Assembly (NCBI GenBank): GCA_021781535.1
Contig: JAJXWO010000016.1
Location: forward strand, 1-64,000
Length of the DNA: 64,000 bases
Reading direction: 5' to 3'
Origin: Deltaproteobacteria bacterium
GTDB taxonomy: Bacteria > Desulfobacterota > Desulfuromonadia > Geobacterales > Pseudopelobacteraceae
The translations under genes were made by a program, and so were the position numbers. How positions within the stretch are numbered: position 1 is the first letter of the stretch; the number at the start of each line of letters is the position of its first letter. The notes beneath the pieces are model-generated. The model was not told the DNA's origin. It worked only from the letters and a program-made list of their open reading frames with translations, and made no database searches. Below, one piece after another: positions 18,592 through 28,099 of this stretch.

Positions 18592-19008
18592 ATGCAACAA
18601 ACTCAAAAAGTCCTGATTGTTGACGACTCTGATTTTCAAGCAGATATGTTGGAATCTATTCTCAATGACCTGGGTGTCAGTAATGTAACAAAAGCGATAA
18701 ACGGCAGTGATGCCCTGAAACATTTTGAAGAAGCGTTGCAGGGCGGAGCTGCATATTCTCTTGTATTTCTTGACATTGTCATGCCTGAGATGGACGGACA
18801 AGAGGCTCTAAAGCGTATGCGCGCCTTGGAAAAAGAGGCGGGGATTAGCGGGGAAGACAAAACAACCATCATCATGGTTACGTCGCTCAGTTCACCCACA
18901 GATATGATTACGGCACTTATTGAAGGTGATTGCACCGATTATGTTGTGAAGCCCGTTGCAGAAAGTATCCTCAAGGCACTGCTCGTCAAGTACGGTTTGA
19001 TTAAGTAA
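18592..19008 (+). CDS. Stand-alone CheY-like response regulator
   Basis: 138 residues forming one receiver domain and no output domain. The acidic pair (VDDSD), the phospho-acceptor Asp in FLDIVMPEMDG, the switch Thr in MVTSL and the Lys in VVKPV are all present, so it should be phosphorylated normally. Two ATGs occur in tandem; GGAGG is better placed (6 bases) for the second, at 18592. No histidine kinase or chemotaxis gene is nearby, so its partner is unknown. It could signal to a motility system or a separate enzyme. Confidence 0.88.
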   Translation: MQQTQKVLIVDDSDFQADMLESILNDLGVSNVTKAINGSDALKHFEEALQGGAAYSLVFLDIVMPEMDGQEALKRMRALEKEAGISGEDKTTIIMVTSLSSPTDMITALIEGDCTDYVVKPVAESILKALLVKYGLIK

Positions 19009-19073
19009 GCTGTTAACAATTTACTACTTTTTATTCCTGTTATTTGCAGGACTGTCTCTAAATCACTTTGACA

Positions 19074-19877
19074 TCAAGTCACCATCACCGCAGCATACCC
19101 GACCACCTGATCGTTGTCTCCGGTCACGTCCCCACTGGTGCCATACGCCACCAATTCCGCAAGCGACGCCCCCAACTGAAGTGCCGCCTCGATCATGACG
19201 GTCGCCGGCACAACGCCGCACATCGTTATCCCCTGGCTGTGACAGACTTCAAGCAGTCCTTTGCCGTCCAGCGCCAGTGCCCGTTCAAGCGCCATTTCAT
19301 CCTTGTGACGGGCCGAAGCAGCGGATTCATAATGGGTCATATCCGAGCTGGCCACGATCAGCACCTCATCCCCGTATTCCCGGATGGCCGCAGCGATGCC
19401 GGCACCAATCTCGCGCAGAGGAACATAATCGCCATGACCAAGGCAGATAGCTGCAATAGTCACATCGGGGCGGAGATACTGAATGAAAGGGAGTTGGACT
19501 TCAAGGGAGTGTTCAAGTTGATGAGCGACACGATCTGACTGGATATACGGTGTATGCCGGAGCAGAAGCGAGTTCAGGCGGGCATTGATTGGCGCTCCCC
19601 CGAGCGGAGTCAACCATTCGCCATCCGGGTACAGTGCTGCGGCCGCCCCGGTTCCATGGTGATTGGGGCCAAGAATCAGAACTGTGGCGGGAATGGCTAT
19701 CCGTGAAAACAGCTGGCCGGCAATTGAACCGGAATAGACATACCCGGCATGAGGCGAAATGATGCCCTTTACCCGTTGCGGGGAAACATTTTCAGGTATC
19801 AGCTGAGAAAGTGCAGTGCGAAGTTTATGTTCACTCCCCGGATAAAATTGACCTGCTACGGCCGGTTGTCGCTGCAT
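19074..19877 (-). CDS. amrB: AmmeMemoRadiSam system protein B (Memo-like)
   Basis: 267 residues. The Memo family hallmarks are present: PAVAGQFYPG at the N-terminus, SPHAGYVYSG, LGPNHHGTG, the histidine-containing HSLEVQLPFIQ, and SSDMTHYE. The fold relates to extradiol dioxygenases. The AmmeMemoRadiSam trio (AMMECR1-like, Memo-like, radical SAM) is conserved as a set, but the reaction is not settled. The other two members are not in this window. It is the last gene of trpS-scpA-scpB-amrB, 17 bases after scpB, and is probably cotranscribed. Confidence 0.9.
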   Translation of the reverse strand: MQRQPAVAGQFYPGSEHKLRTALSQLIPENVSPQRVKGIISPHAGYVYSGSIAGQLFSRIAIPATVLILGPNHHGTGAAAALYPDGEWLTPLGGAPINARLNSLLLRHTPYIQSDRVAHQLEHSLEVQLPFIQYLRPDVTIAAICLGHGDYVPLREIGAGIAAAIREYGDEVLIVASSDMTHYESAASARHKDEMALERALALDGKGLLEVCHSQGITMCGVVPATVMIEAALQLGASLAELVAYGTSGDVTGDNDQVVGYAAVMVT

Positions 19878-19894
19878 GCCCCACCTCCATGCCG

Positions 19895-20500
19895 CTATTC
19901 AAACGGCAAATCATTCTCCACCGGAACAGGCTTTTCCGGTTCAAGCTGCAATTCTTCCTGACGCTCGTACTGCGGCTGTTCATCCAGTGCCTGGATTTCT
20001 TTAAGCGTTGGTAAAGATTTTAAATCTTTAAGACTGAATATTTCAAGAAATTCTTTTGTCGTGCCGTAAATAAGGGGACGGCCTGGAATATCTTTTTTCC
20101 CCAGAATCCGCACCAGGTGTTTTTCCAACAGCGACTTGAGAACGCCACCGCAATCAACGCCGCGCAGATGCTCAACTTCAGCGCGGGTAATCGGCTGACG
20201 GTAGGCAATGATCGCCAGGGTTTCAAGAGCAGATTGCGAGAATTTAGATGTTCTGGTTTTGATGTGGCGGGTAATGTAACTATGAAAAGCGGGACGGGTT
20301 CTGAATTGCCAGCCGCCGGCCACCTCGACCAGTTCGAAGCCCCCTCCCCGTTCCTGATAACTGGCAGCCATCTCTGTCAGGACAGATCTGATTTCATCGC
20401 GTCCAAATTCATTCAGCAATTCACAGATGCGCTCGGTTGAAAGCGCCGCTTCAGCGGTAAAGATGAGACTCTCTACTATAGCAGGCAATTCGGAATTCAT
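19895..20500 (-). CDS. scpB: Segregation and condensation protein B
   Basis: 201 residues. Two winged-helix domains are evident (IVESLIFTAEAALSTERICE at the N-terminus; ALETLAIIAYRQPITRAEVE and VDCGGVLKSLLEK in the second). ScpB binds the kleisin ScpA and the SMC ATPase in the condensin-like complex that compacts and separates chromosomes. The acidic, Gln-rich tail after LKSLPTLKEIQ is poorly conserved, as usual. It starts 6 bases after scpA, so the pair is coupled. Confidence 0.95.
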   Translation of the reverse strand: MNSELPAIVESLIFTAEAALSTERICELLNEFGRDEIRSVLTEMAASYQERGGGFELVEVAGGWQFRTRPAFHSYITRHIKTRTSKFSQSALETLAIIAYRQPITRAEVEHLRGVDCGGVLKSLLEKHLVRILGKKDIPGRPLIYGTTKEFLEIFSLKDLKSLPTLKEIQALDEQPQYERQEELQLEPEKPVPVENDLPFE

Positions 20501-20506
20501 CGAAAA

Positions 20507-21307
20507 TCAAACCTCGGAGGAATCGGCGGCCACGGCCGGAACAAACCAGATCGAGCCATGCTCGCTCCCCTGAAAAATACGGATCAGCTTGAGACGGCAC
20601 AGTTCCAGAAGCGCCAGAAAGGTAACTATTATTCGTTCACGAGAATATTCATCCCGGACCAGATCGTCAAACCGGATGGTATCCCGCTCCTGTAGCACGG
20701 AGAGAATTTCGTTGATACAGTCTGCTATGCTGAGAGAGTCACCCGGGGCAACATCATGAAAACTTTCTTCAGGAATCCGCTGTAACAGCCCACGGAAGGC
20801 GTCTACCAGTTCAAACAGACTTACTTCCAGTGGGCCTTCCACATTTTGCGCCGCTGCCAGCAACGGCTCGACAGCAGTGCGGGCAAAAACTTCACGTCCC
20901 AGCAACGCTCGTACGCCGATCACCATTCCGGCTTCCTTATACTGTTGATATTCCAGCAAACGGCGCACCAGCTCGCCGCGCGGGTCAGGCTCGTCAGTTT
21001 CCTGCTCTTCCTGATCATCAAGCGGGAGCAGTTGACGGGACTTGATCTGCAGCAGTGTAGCTGCCATGACAAGAAAGTCACCTGCAACTTCAAGATTCAG
21101 CTCCTTCATCAGCTTGATGAAGTCGAGGTACTGCCGGGTAATTACCGCAATCGAAATATCACAGATATCCAGTTCATTTTTCTTGATCAGATGCAGCAGC
21201 AGATCGAGCGGCCCATCAAATTTGTCAAGGTGAACACTGTACTGTTCGTGAAAACCATCCAGCAGCGGCAGGTGCTCCTCGTGATGACCGTGCGCCTCGG
21301 CTGTCAT
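20507..21307 (-). CDS. scpA: Segregation and condensation protein A (kleisin)
   Basis: 266 residues. The kleisin N-terminal signature FDGPLDLLLHLIKKNELDI is followed by MAATLLQIKSRQLLP and a C-terminal winged helix (RERIIVTFLALLELCRLKLI). ScpA bridges the SMC heads with ScpB. The first ~20 residues (His-rich, EAHGHHEEH) are extra relative to many homologues but follow directly after the trpS stop with a 1-base gap, and there is no better start. The middle acidic segment (DDQEEQETDEPDPRG) is a linker. Confidence 0.95.
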   Translation of the reverse strand: MTAEAHGHHEEHLPLLDGFHEQYSVHLDKFDGPLDLLLHLIKKNELDICDISIAVITRQYLDFIKLMKELNLEVAGDFLVMAATLLQIKSRQLLPLDDQEEQETDEPDPRGELVRRLLEYQQYKEAGMVIGVRALLGREVFARTAVEPLLAAAQNVEGPLEVSLFELVDAFRGLLQRIPEESFHDVAPGDSLSIADCINEILSVLQERDTIRFDDLVRDEYSRERIIVTFLALLELCRLKLIRIFQGSEHGSIWFVPAVAADSSEV

Positions 21308-21308
21308 A

Positions 21309-22289
21309 TCAGAACTTGAGTGCCGTACGAACCTCAGTCATCACGGCATCCGATATCAGGGACGCCTTTGTGCTCCCCTCCTGCAGCAATTCATCGACAA
21401 AGGCAGGGTTGGTGGCAAGCTCTTCACGGCGGGCACGGGAAGGGGCCAGGCGTTCGTTCATGTAACCGACCAGTATCTTCTTGCATTCCACACACCCTAT
21501 CGTCGCATTACGGCAGGCCGGGATGATCTCTTCCAGCTTCTCCTGCGGCACGTATATGCGGTGCAGATTGAAGGCAACGCAGACGTCCGGGTCGCCCGGA
21601 TCGTTACGCCGAACCCGGGCCGGGTCGGTCATCATTGACATGATTTTTTTGCTCGTTTCTTCAGCGGTGTCGGAGAGGTAAATCGAATTATTGTACGACT
21701 TGCTCATCTTTCGCCCGTCAAGGCCGGGAAGCTTGGGAGTCTCGGTGAGCAGCGCTTCCGGCTCGGGAAACACCTCTCCGTACAGATGGTTGAAGCGGCG
21801 TGCAATCTCACGGGTAATTTCCAGGTGCGGCAGCTGATCCTGGCCGACCGGAACTCGCAGCGCCTTGTAGAGGATGATGTCGGCGGCCATCAGCACCGGA
21901 TAGCCGAGGAAGCCGAACGTGGAAAGATCCTTGGTTTCCAGGTTATCCTGCATTTCCTTGTAGGTCGGACAGCGTTCCAGCCAGGAAACCGGCGTTACCA
22001 TGGAAAGAATCAGGTTCAGTTCCGAATGGTGCGGCACCAGGCTCTGGCGGAATATAATGCATTTTTCGGGGTCAAGCCCGAACGCGACCCAATCGAGCAC
22101 CATTTCACGGATATTCTGGGCAATACCGGAAGTATCGGCGTATTCCGTCGTTAGAGAATGCCAGTCGGCCACAAAAAAGAAACAGTCATATGATTCCTGC
22201 ATTGTGATCCAGTTTTCAAGAACTCCGTGATAATGGCCGATATGCAGTCTGCCGGTTGGCCTCATGCCGCTGACAACGCGTTGCTTCAT
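21309..22289 (-). CDS. trpS: Tryptophan-tRNA ligase
   Basis: 326 residues, normal for the family. It charges tRNA-Trp in the cytoplasm. The class I HIGH motif appears as GRLHIGHYHG and KMSKS as GRKMSKSYNN; the tryptophan-binding region includes VLMAADIILY. A CVECKK segment near 270 is typical of the bacterial subgroup that includes Geobacter. It is first in an operon with scpA, scpB and amrB and divergent from dut across about 80 bases. Confidence 0.96.
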   Translation of the reverse strand: MKQRVVSGMRPTGRLHIGHYHGVLENWITMQESYDCFFFVADWHSLTTEYADTSGIAQNIREMVLDWVAFGLDPEKCIIFRQSLVPHHSELNLILSMVTPVSWLERCPTYKEMQDNLETKDLSTFGFLGYPVLMAADIILYKALRVPVGQDQLPHLEITREIARRFNHLYGEVFPEPEALLTETPKLPGLDGRKMSKSYNNSIYLSDTAEETSKKIMSMMTDPARVRRNDPGDPDVCVAFNLHRIYVPQEKLEEIIPACRNATIGCVECKKILVGYMNERLAPSRARREELATNPAFVDELLQEGSTKASLISDAVMTEVRTALKF

Positions 22290-22370
22290 GGTAAAACGCT
22301 CCTTGTGTACTATAGGTCGATTCTGCTAGAGTGAGCCGCTAAAACTCATCTCCAGGACAAGGAAATTTAC

Positions 22371-22835
22371 ATGAAGCGACCTGAAATTGAAACCAAAATC
22401 ATGAATCCTCTGATCGGCACGACCATTCCGTTACCATCATACGCAACGAGCGGTGCCGCAGCGTTGGACTTGCGAGCCTGCCTGGAAAGCCCGAAAACCG
22501 TGCAACCGGGTGAGACCGTGGTGATCCCGAGCGGCATTGCTATCAGTATTCACGATCCCGGCCTGGTGGCCCTGCTGGTGCCACGCTCCGGCCTGGGTAT
22601 CAAGCATGGCATTGTCCTGGCAAACACGGTCGGCGTCATTGATTCAGATTATCAGGGAGAGATCGGCATCGGCATCGTCAATCGCGGAGCCGCATCATAC
22701 ACGATCGAGCCGGGTGAGCGCGTCTGCCAGATGATGTTCGTACCGGTACTGCAGGCTGATTTGAATGTGGTGAATGAATTCAGTCAGGAAAGCGAGCGGG
22801 GAGCAGGCGGGTTTGGCTCAACCGGAAGCCTTTAA
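22371..22835 (+). CDS. dut: dUTP diphosphatase
   Basis: 154 residues. It hydrolyses dUTP to dUMP and pyrophosphate, keeping uracil out of DNA and supplying thymidylate synthesis. All five trimeric dUTPase motifs are visible: [25 protein letters not shown] with the catalytic Asp, ERVCQMMF, and [10 protein letters not shown] at the C-terminus. The start has AAGGAAA a few bases upstream. It is a single gene between the divergent trpS and the convergent phosphatase gene. Confidence 0.96.
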   Translation: MKRPEIETKIMNPLIGTTIPLPSYATSGAAALDLRACLESPKTVQPGETVVIPSGIAISIHDPGLVALLVPRSGLGIKHGIVLANTVGVIDSDYQGEIGIGIVNRGAASYTIEPGERVCQMMFVPVLQADLNVVNEFSQESERGAGGFGSTGSL

Positions 22836-22865
22836 ATAAAACGTACATGCGGGAGAGTGGCGCCA

Positions 22866-24392
22866 TTACTGCTCAAAAGTAACCACTCCCGCAAATGCCT
22901 TTTCGAAGAGGTCCTTTTTGGTATTCCCCCCAAAAATTTCCACAGAGATATCTTCCGTACCAAGCAGCTTGAAACAGAAGTTTGCTTCATTCCGTTTAAG
23001 CTCTACCACGTCAACGAGTCCACTCCTGCGCCGGTCCAACCCGTCAGACAGCCGCAGGATCCCACCAAGCCGGCTTACGATCTGCTGATCTTTTGCTTCC
23101 AGGCGTGCAAATTCCGGGTGCTTTTTCTTTGGCAGTGACTTGCGGTGATAACGGGCGATCAGCGCCATCATTTCCCGTTCCCGTGGGGAAAACCCGAACA
23201 GCTCGGCGTGACGAATAAGATGAAGGGAGTGCTTATGGTGACTGTTGTAGCTGATAAAATAGCCGACATCGTGAAGAAGAGCTGCCGCTTCAAGAAGCCT
23301 CCGGTCGTTTTTCTTAAGCCCGAATTCTTTGGCAAGGGCATCAAATATATTCAAAGATATCTTGGCGACATGGCGTGAATGCGGTTCGTCAAAATGGCAG
23401 GAACGGGCGAATTCAATGATCGATTCCTTCCAGTTGCGTTGCATGGTTGAATCGGGGAGCAGTTGCAGGCGCTTCATGCAGCGGATTATCAGTCCCTCGC
23501 GGATACCGCGCTCGTTCACCAGCAACATGTTGGCCCCGAAATATTTCAACAGTTCGTCGATCACCACAAGTCCGGCAATGATTATGTCGGCGCGGTCAGG
23601 GTTAAGACCGGGCACATTTCTAAGTGATTTCAGATCCTTGCGCACCAGCATTGCCAACAGATGAACGACCTCCGAGCGGAGTACTTCAAATCCGTGAGAG
23701 GTGGAGTAGGTCTGACGGCGCATGTTCATAACCATGCTTGCCAGAGCGGTTATTGTCCCGCCTGAACAGATGAAGGACTGTACCGACGGCTGTTTTTCAC
23801 CGAAGGCTGTTTTCAGCTCGGAACGAATAAAGCGGCGTAACCTGGCTATATCAGCATCACGAACCGGGTCTGAAGTAATAAACCTGTCGGTCATGCGCAC
23901 AGCACCCAGCTCAAGCGAAAAGCATTTCTCAACATGATTGGCAACGGCACTCATGATTTCAACGCTGCCGCCGCCGATATCAATGATCATGTAACGTTTA
24001 CCGCTCATATCGAAATTGTGGCGCACCGACAATGCGACCAGATCGGCCTCTTCATCTCCCGATATGACTCTGATCTCCCGCCCGAGCTCACGGGTCAGAA
24101 CAGTAACAAGCTCGTCTCCGTTTGAGGCGCTCCGCACGGCACTGGTAGCTACCGCTTCGACTTCTGTCACTTTCAGGCCATCTATCAGCTTGCGAATGCG
24201 TGACATGGCATCTACTGCGCGGGCAAAAGCCGCAGCCGAGATGGCACCGCTTACGGCCAGATTTTCTCCGAGACGCACGGTCGCTTTTTCATCATCAAGA
24301 ATCATGTAACGGCCCTGCTGATCGACCTCGACAACAATACAGCGGATAGAATTGGTTCCTATGTCAATAGCGGCAAGGCGACTCTTGCTCAT
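22866..24392 (-). CDS. Ppx/GppA family phosphatase with C-terminal HD domain
   Basis: 508 residues. The ASKHA-type N-terminal half carries AAIDIGTNSIRC, SGDEEADL and the phosphate-binding IDIGGGSVEI; the C-terminal third is an HD-type helical domain (LLHDVGYFISYNSHHKHS). The family covers exopolyphosphatases and pppGpp phosphatases; sequence alone does not separate them. Start: the ATG at 24392 has a strong GGAGGTG 6 bases away, so the extra 15 codons upstream are dropped. No ppk gene is nearby. Confidence 0.9.
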   Translation of the reverse strand: MSKSRLAAIDIGTNSIRCIVVEVDQQGRYMILDDEKATVRLGENLAVSGAISAAAFARAVDAMSRIRKLIDGLKVTEVEAVATSAVRSASNGDELVTVLTRELGREIRVISGDEEADLVALSVRHNFDMSGKRYMIIDIGGGSVEIMSAVANHVEKCFSLELGAVRMTDRFITSDPVRDADIARLRRFIRSELKTAFGEKQPSVQSFICSGGTITALASMVMNMRRQTYSTSHGFEVLRSEVVHLLAMLVRKDLKSLRNVPGLNPDRADIIIAGLVVIDELLKYFGANMLLVNERGIREGLIIRCMKRLQLLPDSTMQRNWKESIIEFARSCHFDEPHSRHVAKISLNIFDALAKEFGLKKNDRRLLEAAALLHDVGYFISYNSHHKHSLHLIRHAELFGFSPREREMMALIARYHRKSLPKKKHPEFARLEAKDQQIVSRLGGILRLSDGLDRRRSGLVDVVELKRNEANFCFKLLGTEDISVEIFGGNTKKDLFEKAFAGVVTFEQ

Positions 24393-24444
24393 GCAAACAC
24401 CTCCATGTGAACGTGATTCGTTGCTACTATGCATCAATTTTTGA

Positions 24445-24478
24445 CAAAAGAAAAGGCGGAGCCATTTTCGGCTCCGCC
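24445..24478 (-). terminator. Intrinsic terminator after pnp
   Basis: GGCGGAGCC / GGCTCCGCC (24455-24463 and 24470-24478) form a perfect 9-bp stem with a 6-nt loop. On the minus strand it is followed by TTTTCTTTTG. It lies just after the pnp stop and closes the large translation operon. Confidence 0.88.
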
Positions 24479-24513
24479 ACTGTTCACACCATCAGATATC
24501 TGCACGCACAGGA

Positions 24514-26622
24514 TTATGCAGCATCAATCTTAGTGCCATCAAGGTTGAATCCAAGCGCTTCCTTGCGGGAGAGCTTGATCTTGCCGTTTTTATCAACGCC
24601 GATGCACTTAACCAGGACCGTGTCGCCCTCGTTCAGAATTTCAGTAACGGTCTTGACCCGCGCAGTGTCCAGCTCGGAAATATGAACAAGTCCGTCTGTA
24701 CCGGGCATGATTTCGACAAATGCGCCGAAATCCATGATTTTGCGAACGGTGCCCATGTACAATTTACCCTCTTCAGCCTCATCGGTCAGACCGCGGATCA
24801 TCTGGATCGCCAGATCGCATGCTTCCTTGTTGGTACTGGCGATGTTGATGCGACCGGTATCATCGATATCAATCGTCACACCGGTGGTCTCGGTGATATT
24901 GCGGATATTTTTACCGCCGGTGCCGATGACGTCGCGAATACGATCCGTCTTGACGTAGATGGTGGTAATGCGCGGAGCAAACGAAGACATTTCTGGGCGC
25001 GGTGCGGCAAGGGTTTCAGCCATTTTGCCGAGAATGTGCAGACGACCTTCACGGGCCTGTTTAAGAGCCAGCTCCATAATTTCCTTGGTTACGCCGCCGA
25101 TCTTGATGTCCATCTGCAACGCGGTAACACCTTCAGCCGTTCCGGCAACTTTAAAGTCCATATCGCCAAGATGATCTTCATCACCGAGAATATCGGAGAG
25201 GATGGCAAATTTGTCGCCTTCCTTGATCAGCCCCATGGCGATGCCTGCTACCGGTGCTGTAATCGGAATACCGGCATCCATCATCGACAGACAGCCGCCA
25301 CAAACAGCTGCCATGGAGGAAGAACCATTACTTTCAAGAGTTTCTGAAACGATGCGGACCGTGTACGGAAAATCATCATGAGCGGGAAGAACTGCAGCAA
25401 GAGCGCGTTCAGCCAACATGCCGTGACCAATCTCGCGACGCCCCGGTCCCAGACGGAAGCTGGTTTCACCAACCGAGAACGGGGGGAAATTATAGTGCAG
25501 CAAAAAGCGTTTGCGTGACGCACCATATAAAGAGTCGATACGCTGTTCATCGCTGGATGTACCAAGTGTAGCAGCAACCAACGCTTGAGTTTCACCGCGG
25601 GTAAAGAGCGCCGAACCATGAACGCGCGGAAGAAACCCGGTTTCAGTGCTGATAGGACGGATAGTGTTGGTCGTACGGCCGTCAATGCGGATACCGGTAT
25701 CAAGGACATCAGCACGAACACGGTCATACTCGAAATCGCCCAAAAACGCTTTGATCTGCTTGGCTGAACCCTCAAACTCAGCGGTAAGAGCTTCAATCGT
25801 TTCAGCCTTGATCAACTCAATCTGGTCATGACGTTCATTTTTTGCCTTGAGCTTAACAGCCTCACCAATACGGTTGTAGGCTAACTCCTTAACTCGTGCC
25901 AGCAAAACTTCATCAACTACCGACTCTTTAACAGCACGTTTTGCCACCCCTGCCAGTTTCTGCAGTTTTTCCTGGGCTTCAATAAGCGGCAGCATTGCTT
26001 CTTTGGCAAAAAACACGCCTTCCAGCAGATCAGCTTCGGATACAAATTTAGCTTCACCTTCGACCATGATTATTGCGTCGCGACTTGCAGCAACAACAAT
26101 TTCAAGATCACTTTTTTCAAGTTCTTCAGCAGATGGATTGCAGATAAATTTACCATCGACGCGGGCTACTTTGGCACCGGCAATGGGGCCGTTGAACGGG
26201 ATGTCGGAGATCATCAGTGCTGCAGAAGCTCCCAGCATTGAGAGAATCCCGGGGTCATTGTCCTGATCGGCGGAAACAACTGTCGCAATTATCTGGGTAT
26301 CATTCAGAAATGTTTCCGGGAAAAGCGGGCGGATCGGACGGTCAATAAGACGGCAGGTAAGTGTTTCAGGATCGGAAGGACGTGCTTCTCGCTTGAAAAA
26401 CCCTCCCGGGATTTTGCCGCCGGCATATGCCTTTTCGGTGTAATTAACGGTAAGCGGGAAAAAATCCTGCCCTTCTTTCGCTTCTTTTGCTGCAACAACG
26501 GTTACGAGTACGACTGTATCGCCACAACTGACAACTACCGCTCCACTGGCCTGCTTTGCCATTTTGCCGGTGGACAGCGTAATTGTTCTGCCCCCAAACT
26601 CAACCTGAACATTTTGTTCCAT
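24514..26622 (-). CDS. pnp: Polyribonucleotide nucleotidyltransferase (PNPase)
   Basis: 702 residues, full length. Phosphorolytic 3'-5' exoribonuclease. Two RNase PH-like halves are separated by a helical linker; the active half contains [15 protein letters not shown] and [11 protein letters not shown] domain ([12 protein letters not shown], GxxG loop as GTGG) and an S1 domain ([20 protein letters not shown]) follow near 555-690. It sits directly after rpsO, the conserved bacterial arrangement. Its leader forms a long imperfect stem-loop, which in E. coli is the RNase III/PNPase autocontrol target. GAGGAGA lies ahead of the ATG. Confidence 0.97.
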   Translation of the reverse strand: MEQNVQVEFGGRTITLSTGKMAKQASGAVVVSCGDTVVLVTVVAAKEAKEGQDFFPLTVNYTEKAYAGGKIPGGFFKREARPSDPETLTCRLIDRPIRPLFPETFLNDTQIIATVVSADQDNDPGILSMLGASAALMISDIPFNGPIAGAKVARVDGKFICNPSAEELEKSDLEIVVAASRDAIIMVEGEAKFVSEADLLEGVFFAKEAMLPLIEAQEKLQKLAGVAKRAVKESVVDEVLLARVKELAYNRIGEAVKLKAKNERHDQIELIKAETIEALTAEFEGSAKQIKAFLGDFEYDRVRADVLDTGIRIDGRTTNTIRPISTETGFLPRVHGSALFTRGETQALVAATLGTSSDEQRIDSLYGASRKRFLLHYNFPPFSVGETSFRLGPGRREIGHGMLAERALAAVLPAHDDFPYTVRIVSETLESNGSSSMAAVCGGCLSMMDAGIPITAPVAGIAMGLIKEGDKFAILSDILGDEDHLGDMDFKVAGTAEGVTALQMDIKIGGVTKEIMELALKQAREGRLHILGKMAETLAAPRPEMSSFAPRITTIYVKTDRIRDVIGTGGKNIRNITETTGVTIDIDDTGRINIASTNKEACDLAIQMIRGLTDEAEEGKLYMGTVRKIMDFGAFVEIMPGTDGLVHISELDTARVKTVTEILNEGDTVLVKCIGVDKNGKIKLSRKEALGFNLDGTKIDAA

Positions 26623-26645
26623 ACTATATTCTCCTCTTCGGTTGC

Positions 26646-26709
26646 GTTGGGGCCGTCGTTACAACCTCTGCGGCTGATTTACCACAGGAGTTCCAACCAC
26701 GTCCCCAAC
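26646..26709 (-). promoter_or_regulatory. pnp 5' leader: long imperfect stem-loop (possible RNase III site)
   Basis: The transcript from 26709 to 26646 folds back on itself. GUUGGGG pairs with CCCCAAC at the base, then pairs and wobbles continue with only isolated mismatches up to a loop of about six bases (AAAUCA), giving arms of about 29 nt. A near-perfect RNA duplex just ahead of pnp is how E. coli pnp is controlled: RNase III cuts it and PNPase then destabilises its own message. The same control here is inferred from position and shape. Confidence 0.65.
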
Positions 26710-26710
26710 A

Positions 26711-26738
26711 AATATAAAAAGGGCCGCAAAGCCCTTTT
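26711..26738 (-). terminator. Intrinsic terminator between rpsO and pnp
   Basis: AAAAGGGC / GCCCTTTT pair over 8 bp (26717-26724 and 26731-26738) with a 6-nt loop, followed on the minus strand by T then ATATT. It would release part of the rpsO transcripts and let the rest reach pnp, like t1 of E. coli rpsO. Confidence 0.75.
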
Positions 26739-26765
26739 CTTAAATGAGCATACAGTAAACAGAGC

Positions 26766-26797
26766 GGCGGTATACCTGCATTGACAGATATACCGCC
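26766..26797 (-). repeat. Stop-proximal hairpin after rpsO
   Basis: GGCGGTATA (26766-26774) and TATACCGCC (26789-26797) form a 9-bp stem with a 14-nt loop beginning 5 bases past the rpsO stop. There is no T-tract. It may protect the rpsO 3' end or act with the next hairpin. Confidence 0.6.
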
Positions 26798-26802
26798 TGC
26801 TA

Positions 26803-27069
26803 CTATCTACGAATGCCGAGACGCTCGATAACTGTTTTGTATCTTGCCAGCTCTTTGCCTTTCAGATAATCCAGCAGGCGCCTTCTCTGGCCAACAAGCT
26901 TTAGAAGACCACGGCGGCTATGGTGATCTTTCTTGTGAATTTTGAAATGCTCTGTCAGATAGGTGATCCGCTCGGTCAGAATTGCGATCTGCACCTCTGG
27001 TGAACCTGTATCGCTCTCATGCTTCTTGAATGCATTGATTATTTCTTGTTTTTTATCGGTTGCCAGCAC
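26803..27069 (-). CDS. rpsO: 30S ribosomal protein S15
   Basis: 88 residues, the normal size. It binds the central domain of 16S rRNA early in small-subunit assembly. The S15 core is clear: [36 protein letters not shown] and [16 protein letters not shown] precedes the ATG. About 118 bases separate it from truB; this gap could hold an internal promoter, but no clean one is visible. Confidence 0.98.
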   Translation of the reverse strand: MLATDKKQEIINAFKKHESDTGSPEVQIAILTERITYLTEHFKIHKKDHHSRRGLLKLVGQRRRLLDYLKGKELARYKTVIERLGIRR

Positions 27070-27187
27070 TGTCTACTCCTCCATAAAACTGATTGATGAG
27101 ATTACGAAATCAGGGGGGGAACCCCGAAACGTATATAACTGAGTTGTAATGAGTATCACAGCAACGACTCATTTGTAAAGTACTAAC

Positions 27188-28099
27188 TTACATAAAAACA
27201 CGCTTCAAAACGATGGCCGCACAGGGGTCCTCACCTGCAACCAACCTGGCAACGGCAACCAGAGTCCCGTCATGAGAAAGACGCACCATTTCCGTACCAG
27301 GCGGCACAGAATCGCCGTGGACGTGGGTGTCATTCCAGAGCGGAGAACGCCCGAAAGATACTTTTGCCAAGCCGGAATCAGCAAGCGGTACATCCAATAG
27401 ATGTTCCAAAGCGCTGAAAGGCGAAGTACAGAGAGACGACAAGCACTGTTCATCTGCCGCACTCTGCAACGACTCCAGTGTGTGCGCAGCACCGATTACA
27501 AACGGGCCGCTGGCAGTTCTGCGCAACTCCTTCAGTGCGGCACCGCAGCCTATCGTGGCGCCAATATCGTCAGCCAGTGTGCGAACGTAGGTCCCCCGTG
27601 AGCAGGTGACTCTGATTGATACAAAGGGGGGAATAAAAGAAAGCAGCTCGATGGAATGAATCTCCACCGGACGGGCGGCACGTTCGACCACCTCCCCCAT
27701 CCGGGCCAATTTATAGAGAGGTTGTCCACCCTGCTTAATTGCAGAATACATCGGGGGGATCTGAAGAAGAGAGCCTGTAAAACGTTCAAAAACGTCCAGC
27801 ATCTGCTGCCTTGAAACAGAATAAAACTCACTCTCACGCAAGACGTTACCGGTCATATCAAGAGTGTCGGTTGCTACCCCAAGCTGCATCAGCGCTTCAT
27901 AACATTTGACACCTTCATCCAGAAAAGGGATGGCTTTGGTACCATCGTTAATCGCTATTGGCAGGACGCCGGTGGCAAACGGATCGAGAGTACCGGTGTG
28001 CCCAACCTTTCTGGTCCCCAGAATACGCCGCACGCGGCTGACCACATCATGCGAAGTAATACCAGCCGGTTTGTCGATAACTATAAAACCGTTAATCAA
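27188..28099 (-). CDS. truB: tRNA pseudouridine(55) synthase
   Basis: 303 residues. It makes pseudouridine 55 in the T loop of tRNAs. Visible motifs: GFIVIDKPAGITSHD, KVGHTGTLDPFATGVLP with the catalytic Asp, PPMYSAIKQGGQPLYKLAR, and CSRGTYVRTLADDIG. A C-terminal segment of about 70 residues completes the protein. The start overlaps the DHH phosphoesterase stop by four bases (ATGA), so translation is coupled. Confidence 0.97.
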   Translation of the reverse strand: MINGFIVIDKPAGITSHDVVSRVRRILGTRKVGHTGTLDPFATGVLPIAINDGTKAIPFLDEGVKCYEALMQLGVATDTLDMTGNVLRESEFYSVSRQQMLDVFERFTGSLLQIPPMYSAIKQGGQPLYKLARMGEVVERAARPVEIHSIELLSFIPPFVSIRVTCSRGTYVRTLADDIGATIGCGAALKELRRTASGPFVIGAAHTLESLQSAADEQCLSSLCTSPFSALEHLLDVPLADSGLAKVSFGRSPLWNDTHVHGDSVPPGTEMVRLSHDGTLVAVARLVAGEDPCAAIVLKRVFM

